DNA of 64,000 nucleotides, taken from Mangifera indica (taxonomy: Eukaryota; Streptophyta; Magnoliopsida; Sapindales; Anacardiaceae). The DNA lies in NCBI RefSeq assembly GCF_011075055.1, contig NC_058137.1, positions 19,143,463-19,207,462 of the forward strand. The letters are read 5' to 3'. This document shows, one piece after another, positions 1-12,994 of this stretch. Numbering within the stretch: the stretch's first letter is position 1; every line of letters begins with the position of its first letter. The notes beneath the pieces are model-generated. The model did no database searches, had not been told where the DNA came from, and was given only the letters and a program-made list of their open reading frames with translations. The translations under genes were made by a program, and so were the position numbers.

Positions 1-3000
1 AATACTGCAGCAGAAAACAGGCGCCTTGCCATTGAACTTGCTGGATTGGTTGTCAGTTGGGAAAAACAAAGGCAAAATGAAATGAAAGTGGTAACTGATA
101 GTGATGTGTCCAACCAGATGACTGATGGATTCAATCCTAGCTCTTCTAGTACTGACCTTAAACGTCCAGTTGATGGTTCCACATCTTCTGTTAAAGTAGA
201 ACCTGGTCTTCAATCCCTATGTGTCATGTCACCTGGAGGTGCCTCATCAATCCCTAACGTTGAAACACCAGGTTCTGCTGGCCAACCTGATGAAGAATTC
301 AAGCCAAATGCTGCTATGGAAGAAATGATTATCAATTTTCTAATCAGAGTGAGACTTCTTTTACAGTTGTGATTTAGATCTATTTAGGAGGCCAGGTTAT
401 TATTTCAAAATTTTCGCAGCCTGCTTTCACATTATTATCTTTTAATAAATATAGAGCTGTCTGATTAAATGATGATTTGCTTGATTCCTGCTTCTTGGAA
501 GTAAATCGCTGTTGATTTTGTTGTATGATTACAACATTGCTTGGCATTATTTGTGGGATATTTCTATTTTCCATTTATTTCTATATCCCCACCTTCTTTA
601 TCAAAACCCAAACCTCCCAATGCTCCTGTTATGTTACAGAAAAATTATAAAATAATTTTTAGTCCAATTTTGTGCTACTTCAGGGTAGGAAATGCTTACA
701 ATGCAATTTTCTGAAAGATTATGGCAGATTGGTCTTCATTTATCATACTTGCAGGACCAGATCTTTTTATGTCGAAGCTTCTAATTCATCTTGTTTTGCC
801 ACACTTCATGTGCAAAAGGGTTCGATTGCTATTTTTATTTTGAGGTAGAGTTAGTGGAGTTTTTGATGAAGAAAGCCATTTGTCTTGTCTGTCTGAAAAC
901 AGGTGGCATTGGTCATAGAGCCTAAGGACAAGGAAGCGAGTATCATGTACAAGCAGGCTTTAGAGCTACTTTCACAAGCTCTGAAGGTGTGGCCAAATGC
1001 CAATGTTAAGTTTAATTACTTGGAAAGGTTACTGGGCAGCATTCAACCAACTCAATCAAAGGACCCTTCCACAGCTCTTGCACAGGGATTGGATGTCATG
1101 AACAAGATCCTGGAGGAGCAGCCACGATTATTCATTAAAAATAACATCAATCAGATATCTCAGGTCTGTTCCCTTGAATTAGGCCTCTGATTTTCCCCAA
1201 GTTTCTCTGCAGTTACCTGAAATTTTCACATTTATCATCATTTTTATATTTTTCAGATTCTTGAACCTTGTTTCAAGTATAAAATGTTAGATGCTGGAAA
1301 GTCGTTGTGTGCATTGTTGAAGATGGTCTTTAGTGCTTTCCCTCTAGATGCAGCAAGCACACCAAATGATGTAAAGCTTTTGTATCAGAAGGTCGATGAG
1401 CTCATACAAAAGCATATAAATATGATTACAGCTCCTCAGACGTCAGGTGAAGATAATTCTGCTAACTCGATTAGCTTTGTGCTGCTTGTCATCAAAACCT
1501 TGGCAGAGGTGCAGAAGAACTTCCTTGACCCTACACTTTTTGTTCGTATTTTCCAACGTCTGGCACGAGATATGGGATCTTCAGTGGGATCTCATCTGAA
1601 ACAAGTATGTTAAACCCACTTTTTTTCTTTTTTTTGTGTGTGTGTGTGTAGAGTCCCATTTTACTCACTCATCAAATTCTTTTCATGCTTTAAGTTTCTG
1701 TCTATCATTTTCCTGCTGATACCTTATATGATAATGTTGATGGTGAGGACAGATATGCTGTCAGTCTTTGACGGTAATGATTTCTTTTGGTACTCATATT
1801 TCTAGAATTTCAGTGATGATAAAATGTGATGCTAGACATGATCAGTAAATGGCAGAAAATTTCATTTATTTCTGTAATTTATGAAATTCCGTTTTTCGTT
1901 AATTCTTATGTTGATTTGGCTTTTCTTTTTCTCTTTTATTTATTTATTAATTTTTGATGACATGCACTATAGGATTTATTCTGTCTCAACAATTAAGCTG
2001 CTTATATGCTGCATCTAATAATCCTTTTTCTTCTAATGCATGCAGTTCTCATTGTTGTTCCAAGATGATACTAATATGTTTTCTGTTGCTTCTTTATGCT
2101 CTGGTCAGATCATTTGATTCTTTTTGCGGTTAATTGGATTTAATGGTGGGGATTCTATTTTCGTGTTAGTTAAACATTAAGTACTGAGGTCATGATCCTG
2201 AAATTATAGTGATGCTGTTGAAGGGTGCTGTTTTGGGTGATGCAGGTTTCAATTTTTAGAACATTGATGAACTACATATTATGTTTGGAAGGGCAAGAGG
2301 AGGGTGCACTTCTTTTTTCTAGAGTTCGTTATATTTTGTTGTGTACTTTCCCTTGTCTATTACCCATGTCCTCGAGCACAAAGCAGTTATTATTTGATCA
2401 TGATTTTTTACCTTGTATGTTGTACTGTTTTCCTTGTCGTGTCCTCTTTTTTTGTCCATTTCTAATTTTTGTTCATGTAAAGAAGAATCACATTTGGAAA
2501 TGTCAAATCAAATCCCATGAATTAGTTTCTGCTTAGAATCTTAGTTCTGTAATAGTGTATTGTCCTTTGTGATTTTGATCAGCATGAAAGTCGATTTATT
2601 TTTTATATCTATTTTTCTTGAAATCATTGATGCAAGATATCCTTCACATCTAGGGTCAGCGAGCTGATCCAGATTCTGCCGTCTCTTCGTCACGTCAAGT
2701 GGCTGATGTTGGAGCAGTCATCTCAAATCTAAAATCTGTCTTGAAGCTTATAAGTGAGAGAGTCATGCTTGTTCCAGACTGCAAACGAACTGTGACTCAA
2801 CTATTGAATGCATTGCTTTCAGATAAGGGTACTGATCCTAGTGTGCTGCTTTGCATACTTGATGTGTTGAAAGGGTGGATTGAAGATGACTTAAGCAAAC
2901 CAGGCATGTCTGGCTCATCTAGTGCTTTCCTGACTCACAAGGAAATATTGTCTCTTCTTCAGAAGCTTTCTCAAGTTGATAAACAGAACTTTCAGCCCTC

Positions 3001-6000
3001 TGCCATGGAAGAGTTGGACAGGAAATATCTTCAACTTCTTTATGGAATCTGTGCTGATTCAGATAAGTATGTGCTTTGCTTTGACTTCATTTTCATATAT
3101 TTGATTAAAATATTTGTAACATGATTGGTTGACTTTCAGATATCCCTTGGCTCTGCGTCAAGAGGTGTTCCAAAAGGTTGAAAGGCAATACATGCTTGGT
3201 TTACGGGCAAAGGATCCTGAAATGAGGATGAAATTCTTCTCACTGTATGATGAATCTCTGGGGAAGACCTTGTTCACAAGGCTGCAGTACATTATCCAAA
3301 TTCAGGACTGGGAAGCATTGAGTGATGTCTTCTGGCTTAAACAGGGACTTGATCTCATTCTAGCAATCTTGGTTGAGAATAAGCCTATTACACTTGCTCC
3401 GAACTCTGCAAGGGTTTTCCCACTTTTGGTTTCAGGTTCTCTTTCTGATAGTTCGGCAATGCAGCATCAGAGTATAGATGCTCCAGAGGCTCTTGATGAT
3501 GCTCCTCTTACATTAGAGAGCCTTCTTCTGAAGCACACACAGTTTTTGAGTGAAATGAGCAAACTTCAGGTTATTTGTGCAATTTATGTATTTACTTTTT
3601 AGGATCTTGTTTGTGATGTGGTATTGTTCTAGTGCTGAACTTCATTACTTCTTGAAGTCAACTGTGTTTTTGATATGGAATCTCAAGAATACTGTAGTAA
3701 CTGTATACTAAGCATTACTATTTAGATTAAAAATTTCTAATTAGGTTTTTGTTATTTGTTTATTTGTCACTAGAGTGCATGGCTTGGCCTTTATATGTGG
3801 CCCTAAGTTGAACTTGTTCTATTTGGAAAGCTCAGTAGTTAGAATGCAAAGATTGACTTTATTTTTGTGACTTTTTGTTTTTACCTAATTTTATTTCTTT
3901 TGTACCCAATTTTATTTCCTTTGTCAAATGAACTAATAGAATGCGGTCATTTGATAAATAGTTACATTTGCTTGCTTTTATTTATTTCTGTTTTTCACTG
4001 ACTATGGCAGTTGTTGATGATCCTTTCACATACTGGCTTGTTGGAAGTTTGTTTATTTTGGATATCACATTTAAAATTGCCTTGTTTCCTTCTTCCAGGT
4101 GGCTGATCTTATTATCCCTTTGAGAGAGCTAGCTCACATTGATGCGAATGTTGCATACCATCTGTGGGTGTTGGTATTTCCCATTGTCTGGGTTACCTTA
4201 CACAAAGAAGAACAGGTCGCTCTAGCTAAACCAATGATTACTCTCCTGTCAAAGGATTATCATAAGAAGCAGCAAACGAGCAGACCAAATGTTGTGCAAG
4301 CACTTCTTGAAGGACTCCAATTGAGCCATCCTCAACCTCGAATGCCAAGTGAACTCATTAAATACATAGGAAAAACTTACAACGCTTGGCACATAGCATT
4401 GGCTCTGCTTGAAAGTCATGTAATGTTGTTTATGAATGACGCAAAGTGCTCTGAGTCTCTAGCGGAGCTGTACCGTTTGCTCAATGAAGAAGATATGAGG
4501 TGTGGGTTATGGAAGAGAAGACCAATCACTGCAGAAACTAGGGCAGGACTTTCACTTGTTCAGCATGGTTACTGGCAGCAGGCCCAAAATCTTTTTTACC
4601 AAGCGATGGTTAAGGCTACTCAAGGAACATATAACAATACGGTGCCAAAAGCTGAAATGTGTCTTTGGGAAGAGCAATGGCTTTACTGTGCTTGCCAACT
4701 TAGTCAGTGGGATGCATTGGTGGACTTTGGAAAGAGTATTGAGAATTATGAAATACTACTTGACAGCCTGTGGAAATTGCCTGATTGGGCATATATGAAG
4801 GATCATGTAATCCCAAAGGCACAAGTAGAGGAAACTCCAAAACTTAGTTTGATTCAAGCCTTTTTTACCCTACATGACAGAAATATCAACGGTGTAGCGG
4901 ATGCCGAAAGCATTGTGGGGAAAGGTGTTGATATTGCTTTAGAACAGTGGTGGCAGTTGCCTGAAATGTCAGTTCATGCAAGGATTCCTCTTTTGCAGCA
5001 ATTCCAGCAGCTAGTTGAGGTTCAAGAATCTGCTAGAATTCTTACAGATATTTCCAATGGGAACAAGGTTTCCAGTGGTTCTGTTGTTTCGGTACATGGA
5101 AATCTTTATGCTGATCTCAAGGACATTCTAGAGACTTGGAGGCTTAGAACTCCAAATGAGTGGGATAATATATCTGTTTGGTATGATTTGCTTCAGTGGA
5201 GGAATGAAATGTATAATTGTGTCATAGATGCGTTCAAAGATTTTGGAAACTCAAATCCACAACTTCATCATCTTGGTTATCGTGACAAAGCTTGGAATGT
5301 GAATAAGCTTGCTCGCATTGCTCGTAAACAAGGCCTTTATGATGTTTGTGTGACTATACTAGAAAAGATGTATGGCCATGCCACCATGGAAGTACAGGTA
5401 TTGGATGCTATAAAGAATCTCTATGTCATCTAGGGAAGTATAAAAGAACTATTGGCATCTTCTCAAATATTTTCAAAATAGAATATTCTTTTACAAAGGA
5501 ACCTAGTAGTTATACTAATGATTATAGTTCTGCAGTAGGATTTCTAGATTAGTAAAATTAATTTCAAAATATAATTAGTTGTGAGCGTTGTGATGAGGCT
5601 TAGTGTTAATCTCTCCTGAGCTTGTCTTTAATCATTAATTATGTTTATTTAATTTCTGTTTCTGTTGCATATTGCAGGAAGCCTTTGTTAAGATAAGAGA
5701 ACAGGCAAAAGCTTACCTGGAGATGAAGGGGGAACTTAGCAGTGGTCTGAATTTGATCAATAGCACTAATTTAGAATATTTTCCTGTGAAACACAAAGCA
5801 GAGATTTTCCGTCTCAAGGGGGATTTCTTGTTAAAGCTAAATGACACTGAAGAAGCTAATGTTGCTTATTCCAATGCTATCACTCTTTTTAAAAATTTGC
5901 CGAAAGGGTGGATAAGTTGGGGAAATTATTGTGACATGGTAATCAAATGATCTGCTTTTTCCTTTAGTTCATCTGTGACTCAAACTTGGTACTGATCTGT

Positions 6001-9000
6001 TTTCCAATTTGTAACTACAGGTGTATAAAGAGAGCAATGATGAGGGTTGGTTAGAATATGCTGTTAGCTGCTTTCTTCAAGGTATTAAATTTGGCGTTTC
6101 TAATTCCAGAAGCCATCTAGCTCGTGTCCTATATCTTCTGAGCTTTGATACTCCCAATGAGCCTGTGGGTAGGGCATTTGATAAGTATTTGGAACAAATA
6201 CCCCATTGGGTTTGGCTTTCTTGGATTCCACAGCTACTACTTTCACTGCAGAGAACAGAAGCACCTCATTGCAAACTGGTCCTACTAAAAATTGCCTCTG
6301 TGTACCCACAGGTAGATTTCCTTATATGTGTTATATATACGGGGTTTTTTCATTTTTGTAAGCTTGATCCTCTCATGTTTTGAATTATCAGGCTCTGTAT
6401 TACTGGCTCCGCACATATTTGCTTGAACGCCGTGATGTAGCAAATAAATCTGAACTAGGTAGAATTCAAATGGCACAGCAAAGAATTCAGCAAAACACCT
6501 CTGCTGCCAGTGCTGGTTCTCTTGTATTGGCTGATGGAATTGCAAGAGCACAGAATCAGGGTGGGGGTATTTTACCTCCAGACAACATGATTAATCAAGC
6601 CACTCAATCTGGTGGGATTGTATCTAATGATAGTGGTAATTCTCATGGGCTTGAACCCGAGCGGCTAACAACTGCAGAAAGTAGTGTGAACACATCCAAC
6701 GATCAACCTGTGCAGCAAAGTTCTTCTGCCACCAATGAAGGTGGTCAAAATGCAATGAGGCGTAATGGCGCTTTAAGTGTGGTAGCTTCTGCTGCCAGTG
6801 CTTTTGATGCTGCAAAGGATATAATGGAGACCCTTAGAAGCAAGCACACAAACCTGGCTAGTGAACTCGAGGTGAACTTTCAGTCCTGAATTTTTTGTTT
6901 TACTCAAGTGATGATTCGTACAGTATCTAGAGGATGCTATACTAGACAAGTGCAAATAACTGCTAGACCAGAAAATCATACTATGCTTTTTTCTCAGTGT
7001 GAGGAATAATAAATTTAGAAAACAAGAAACATGACTAGTGTGTATCTTAATTGTTTCTTGATACTGCCAGCATTTTGCTTGTTGCCATGAAATTGATGAG
7101 ATAACGCAAGTATCTTTAAATGTGAGAGTTATTTTCTGAATCTGTTTGCAGAGTTTACTTACCGAGATTGGTTCAAGATTTGTTACTCTGCCAGAGGAGA
7201 GGCTCCTGGCAGTTGTAAATGCTCTGCTGCATCGTTGTTACAAGTACCCTACAGCTACAACAGCAGAGGTTCCACAGTCCCTAAAGAAGGAGCTTTCTGG
7301 TGTTTGCAGGGCATGCTTCTCTGCAGATGCTGTGAACAAGCATGTTGACTTTGTTAGAGAGTACAAGCAGGATTTTGAACGTGATCTTGATCCAGAAAGT
7401 ACAGCTACTTTTCCTGTCACCCTCTCTGAGCTCACTGAAAGATTGAAACACTGGAAGAATGTTCTCCAGAGCAATGTTGAGGACAGGTTTCCAGCTGTAT
7501 TAAAACTGGAAGAGGAAAGCAGGGTTTTGCGTGATTTCCATGTGGTTGATGTAGAGATTCCTGGACAGTATTTTGGTGATCAGGTGAATTATAGTAGTAT
7601 TTAGTTATTCAATTTCTGGCATCAGGGTCAGTTGAATTGTTCATTGGCCATGTTCATAAAACTTAGTTGGAAATTATTTTCTTTTAATGGCTGCACTGTT
7701 TATCAAACTCTCTAAATTTGCCAAGAAGTGAACTATTAAAAACTTGAAGTTAGATAACAATAATGCTGTATTCCTTACAAGTATTTGTTGCTATTATTAC
7801 CGAAGTTTTCTATTCAACTTCTCAGGAAATTGCACCTGATCATACTGTTAAGCTCGATAGGGTTGGATCTGATATACCAATAGTGCGAAGGCATGGAAGC
7901 AGTTTTCGACGGTTGACTTTGATAGGCTCTGATGGCTCTCAACGACATTTCATTGTTCAGACTTCTTTGACCCCTAATGCTAGAAGTGATGAACGCATAT
8001 TACAGCTTTTCAGGGTGATGAACCAAATGTTTGATAAGCACAAGGAATCAAGACGCCGCCACATATGCATTCACACACCAATTATTATACCTGTTTGGTC
8101 ACAGGTTCTTGCTTTTGTCAACATTCTAGTTTTCTTTTCTTTCTCTGAATTGATAATCATTTTGACAAGGAATCATACAAGTTAATGTAACATGAGATGG
8201 ATGCAGAATGTACCTTGGACCAAGATAATCATTCCCTTTGTATTTTCATGTTCATTCATTATTGCTGAGTAGCCTGTACAGAGTGTTATGTAAAGAATTT
8301 TTGGTCTAATAATTGAAATGCTGCATGAACAGGTTCGCATGGTTGAAGATGATCTGATGTACAGCACCTTTCTTGAGGTTTATGAGAACCATTGTTCTAG
8401 GAATGACCGAGAGGCTGATCTACCTATTACTTTTTTCAAGGAACAGTTAAACCAAGCTATATCTGGCCAAATCACACCTGAAGCTGTTTTAGATCTCCGT
8501 CTCCAAGCTTATAATGATATAACGAAGAATTTTGTGAATGAGAGCATTTTTTCTCAGTACATGTACAAGACACTGCTGAGTGGCAATCATATGTGGGCTT
8601 TCAAGAAGCAATTTGCCATCCAGTTAGCCCTGTCAAGCTTCATGTCCTATATGCTACAAATCGGGGGAAGGTCCCCAAATAAGATTTTGTTTGCTAAGAA
8701 CACTGGGAAGATATTCCAGACAGATTTTCACCCAGCTTATGATGCAAATGGAATGATTGAGTTTAATGAGCCTGTGCCTTTCCGTCTGACAAGGAACATG
8801 CAATCATTCTTCTCTCATTTTGGTGTGGAAGGCCTCATCGTGTCTGCAATGTGTGCTGCAGCGCAGGCTGTGGTTTCATCTAAAGTAACTTTTCTGAAAG
8901 TTGTTTCGTTTTGCCTACAGATTTAGGCCACAGATAAGATGTTGACTTTTTTTTTTTTCTTTTGGCTCTATTGCAGCAAAGCCAACATTTATGGTATCAG

Positions 9001-9394
9001 TTAGCCATGTTCTTCCGTGATGAGTTGCTGTCATGGTCTTGGAGAAGACCACTTGGGATGCCTCTCCCCTCTGTTGTTGGAGGGAGTTTGAACTCAGTCG
9101 ATTTCAAACACAAGGTTAGCACCAATGTGGAGAATGTTATTGGCCGGATCAATGGAATAGCACCTCATTATTCTGAAGAGGTAACGCGAGCTCACTTTTT
9201 CACACGGGTTGGTGGAATTTGGAGATGTTTGGTGATTTTAGATTTAACGAGATTTGTTTTGTTTTGGCATTCAGGAAGAGGATGCCATGGAGCCACCACA
9301 ATCAGTACAGAGGGGTGTGACCGAGTTGGTTGAGGCCGCTTTGAACCCCAGGAACTTGTGTATGATGGATCCAACATGGCATCCATGGTTTTGA
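1..9394 (+). CDS. TRA1: TRA1/TRRAP-like SAGA/NuA4 scaffold, C-terminal half (5' end outside window)
   Basis: Fourteen exons join in frame: 1-348, 903-1163, 1257-1604, 2654-3066, 3140-3569, 4099-5397, 5678-5938, 6021-6311, 6392-6871, 7152-7583, 7826-8104, 8333-8884, 8977-9180, 9275-9394, all with GT-AG borders. They encode about 1,905 residues, roughly half of a family protein of about 3,900. The order is TPR/HEAT-like helical repeats (FAT domain, exons 4-9), a PI3K-like kinase fold (exons 11-13) and a FATC tail ending HPWF. The kinase is a pseudokinase: where active PIKKs have GDRHxxN this reads GGRSPNK, and TDFHPAYD replaces the DFG region. Family knowledge: Tra1/TRRAP is the activator-binding subunit of SAGA and NuA4 histone acetyltransferase complexes in the nucleus. 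Exon 9 carries a low-complexity Ser/Asn/Gln stretch. The gene continues left of base 1. Confidence 0.96.
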
Positions 9395-11488
9395 TTGTAA
9401 GTTATCAATTACTTTTGCAATCAATGTTGGATATGATGTGATAATAAAATTTTGTATATAAGAATCTGAGTCCACAAGTTTAGTGTAAAGTCTCTTTCCG
9501 CAAATCACTGGAGATGATTGGGTTTGCTATGTATAAAACTGCCCTGCATAGATGAAACCACTTGGGACTTTGCTTTGTTATTACCAGTTGAACTAACTTG
9601 TGAAAGTTTATATGAAGAACACAAATGAAACAAGCACTGTCCAAAAATCAGTGGACTAGTGTATGATGTGGAATTAAATAATAATAATATGATGGGCTTC
9701 CTGAATAACACAGTATAGATACTCAGATGCGAGGATATTAAGTTACATAAATAAATTTGTTCAATGTTTCATATATGTAGTATTACCCATGTAAATGTGA
9801 TTGTGTTTTGTAAGTGCATGAGTTGATCAAGTAATATGAAAAGATATTGCTCCAACAAAGGTTGAGTTGCTAAATATTAGTTTTTTCAAAAACCTACATA
9901 AGCTAGGGAAACTAATTTTAATGCAGTTGAATTTATTAGATCTAAACATGGTTAATTAATTTAATCTAATTACCAAAATTAGCTGAACAAAATATAGAAT
10001 CTAAGATTTCACTATCAACCCCACATAACTAGTAATGCATGCCCCCCTACTCTTATGGTGTGCAGTTAGTATAAACCCATTGCGATCCAGACAATCAAGG
10101 ATTATATGTCTCTAAATAGAACTTTCAGGGTTAATAAATGCATGAACAAGATATATACCTATCTCTCTCTTGATAGTCTATATCAACCTACAAACATGAA
10201 TGATATAAGGTCTTAATACCACAAAAAATATGAATTCATGATTGTTAAATTAAAAACACAACATTAAAGTTTTATTAAGCAAGTATAAACTCTCTTTAAA
10301 CAATAAAGGTCAAAATCTATCACTTCAAGATTGTTGTAATATATATATGACAAAATAATCAGTTTCTTTTTTTGTTCGAGTTACCAATGTGAACTATCAT
10401 TTTTGAACATTAACAAATTGAATGATAAAATGATGAATTGGTGGTGAGAAATAGAAATTAAAGAAGAAAGTTTTGATTTTGTCATTGTTTTATCCTTTGT
10501 TAAACAAAAAAAATTAAAAAATTATGACAATATATAACATAAATGTTTCATACGAATTCAATACAATTAACATATAAAATATGTATTTTATATGTTTTAG
10601 GTTCGATATAATGTGTTTGAAATAGTAAAATACGACGATTACTTATAACAAACTAACAAAACTAAAATTTATTGACTAACATGGTTATCATTTCTTACAA
10701 TACACGATATATACCTTACAATATAATATGATACAAGTGAAAAATAATGTGTTTTTAAAGTATATTGAATTAATATGATATAATTAACGTATTGTACGAT
10801 ATAATATGATACGTATTACTAATATAGATTAATACATATCTTTTAAGAAAATAAAGATATAATAAAGGTATATATGAAAAATCTTAAATTTTAGAAATGT
10901 TTATTATATTTTTCCAAAATAATGATATATTAATTTATTATTTTATTAATATTTTATTATATATATTTTTAAAAATATATCTTACATTACTATATATAAA
11001 ATTTAATGCAATTTGTTAATTCGATATAACAAAACACAAAATAAATCTAATTAATATTATAATTTTCGATATAAAAAGTGACTTAGATCAAAATTAGTTG
11101 AGCTTAAAATAATTAAGTCGTGTTTGAGCTGACATAAAACTTAAAAAAATTGACTTGAACTAACCTAAAAATTTTAAATAAAATATTTATGAGATCATAA
11201 TAATAAAAAATCTCTAATTTATTTGGTAAAAAGAGTTTTAATCTATCAAACAAATATTGTTCTAATAAAATATTTATAAAAAAAAAAAAACATCGCCAGT
11301 AAATCGGGTGTGCAATGGTTACTCCTGGTATGCTTGTAAAAATGAAGTAATAGAATAATTAGTCTTTATTAATGAGGGTTGCCTTGCCTTCAATTGAAGT
11401 AAGCACAAAAAGAGAAGTAGCTGAACCTAACAACCACCAACAAATAATCAGATGTGTTTGGGTTCGGGTTTGAGCTTATGAGCAAAGA
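9395..11488. other. Intergenic TRA1-BRK1; AT-rich, no gene seen
   Basis: This holds the TRA1 3' flank and BRK1 upstream region. Between about 10540 and 11060 it is extremely AT-rich, with recurring short GATATAATATGATAC-like phrases (for example near 10718 and 10797) that suggest a decayed MITE, but I could not define its ends. No coding exon is visible. Confidence 0.6.
9443..9448 (+). terminator. Possible poly(A) signal of TRA1
   Basis: An AATAAA hexamer lies about 50 bases after the TRA1 stop codon in AT-rich sequence. Plant poly(A) signals are loose, so this is only a candidate. Confidence 0.35.
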
Positions 11489-11997
11489 ATGGCTAGAGCT
11501 GGAGGAATAACAAACGCAGTGAATGTCGGAATTGCTGTTCAAGCTGATTGGGAAAATCGTGAGTTTATTTCTCACATTTCTCTCAACGTTCGTCGCCTTT
11601 TCGAATTCCTTGTCCAATTTGGTACTCTTTCTTTCTCCTGTTTTTTTTTTCAGCTATGACTAAATCCAATTAATTTACCTAGGGTTTTTATGGTCTCTTG
11701 ATAGTTTCATTACTGTCGCTTTTGAGTTTGCCTCTATTTTAATGCTTTCCTTTTAGCTCTTATTAATATTCCGATTCGCTGGGAATTTTGCTTTCTTACA
11801 CATAAGTTTGTTCATTTATTAGCTCCACATTTCAAATTTACCATCTGAGGCTGTTGTTTTTTGTTCTTTCAGAGGCTACAACAAAGAGCAAATTAGCTTC
11901 ACTAAATGAGAAGCTTGACACGCTGGAGCGTCGTTTAGAATTGCTTGAAGTCCAAGTGGGTACTGCATCAGCAAATCCACATCTTTTCACCACCTGA
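11489..11997 (+). CDS. BRK1: BRICK1/HSPC300, smallest subunit of the SCAR/WAVE complex
   Basis: Two exons, 11489-11621 and 11873-11997, join in phase 1 to give 85 residues, the same length as Arabidopsis BRK1. The protein starts MARAGGITNAVNVGIAVQAD and is nearly identical to plant BRK1 throughout, with one long C-terminal coiled-coil helix (LNEKLDTLERRLELLE). BRK1 stabilises SCAR/WAVE, which activates ARP2/3 to nucleate branched actin at the plasma membrane, for instance in trichomes, lobed epidermal cells and root hairs. The first ATG of exon 1 is used; donor (TTTG/GTACTC) and acceptor (TTTCAG/AGGC) are canonical. The gene is too short and too interrupted to appear as one long reading frame, but homology leaves little doubt. 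Confidence 0.97.
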
Positions 11998-12719
11998 TGC
12001 CTCTAATTATGTGATTGTAGAAAAGAAACTTCCATGTAAGCGTCTTCTTTTGTGTTGTGAATGGATTTCTTGGTCTCTGATGCAATTGTGAAGTATTATA
12101 TCCCTCTATTACATGTGATTCAGTTTATCCTGATTTGGTGTAACAGAAATTTGTATTGATTTGTGTTACCATTTTGTGGATGTAATACATATTAGTTGAT
12201 GTATGCTTTTTTCGGCGTCTCCAATTATTTGTTGGTTCTGTGATTTTTGGCAAACTAAACTTGTTGCAAGAGGATCCCCTTGAATTTAGATGGTGCTAAT
12301 TCTTGTTTCAAGAGATGTGTTTTAGTCAACTTAATAATACCATGTTACCAATTCCCTTAACTGGCTTTATCAGTTTTCTTTATGATGTTTCCCAAGTATA
12401 TCTTTGGTACTTGTTTTTGTATGGTTAGTAGCCACTAAAACTGTCCATGGAACTCTTTTAGCTGAAACTTTACTCCTCTGCTGATGTTGTCATCAATGTT
12501 AATTGTTAATGCTGGAAATCTCAAGCTGATAGTCTCTCTTGTCATTGCTTGCTCTCACCTGTGACTTTGTACAAGTACATCTACCACACACACTATCTTA
12601 TCATCTCACCATTTGGCAATTTTAGATTTGGTATCCCAGCTGTTTTGAAGACACAAGCATGCTATTCTAGGACTGCTAGCCATTGTTTCTTCCATGGACC
12701 ATGTTAATGTTGCCAATTG
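11998..12719. other. BRK1 3' flank up to the retrotransposon
   Basis: T-rich sequence typical of a plant 3' UTR and downstream DNA. No further exon is seen. The copia element begins at 12720, so BRK1 and SYMRK were closer together before that insertion. Confidence 0.5.
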
Positions 12720-12981
12720 TGATGAAATATGAGATAAAAAATAATTCTGAATTTTTTCTTCTGATTTTTGAATTGATATTACATAGTATTATATAGTAGA
12801 TTACAAGAGAAAAATAGGAAACTAAATCACTCCTAAATCTGGAAAATTGTTTAATCCCTCTATTCAAGGGATTTTAAATTGGGTACTTCCTAATCTAACT
12901 TAATCCCTCAATTTAAGAGATTTCAAATTAAACTTCCTGATCTATTTACAACTCATTACTTTCTAATCTATTTACAACTCA
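12720..12981 (-). repeat. 3' LTR of the copia element
   Basis: On the minus strand it starts TGAGTTGTAAATAG and ends CATATTTCATCA, the usual TG...CA. It matches 18298-18559 along its whole length, with about 10 substitutions and no indel that I can see. Confidence 0.93.
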
Positions 12982-12982
12982 A

Positions 12983-12994
12983 CACTCCCCCTCA
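12983..12994 (-). other. Polypurine tract of the copia element
   Basis: The minus strand reads TGAGGGGGAGTG immediately before the 3' LTR, the expected site for plus-strand priming. Confidence 0.8.

Noticed and set aside
2225..2536. 103-residue plus-strand open frame
   Set aside because: It lies wholly in the 1605-2653 intron of TRA1, has T-rich codons and no family match.
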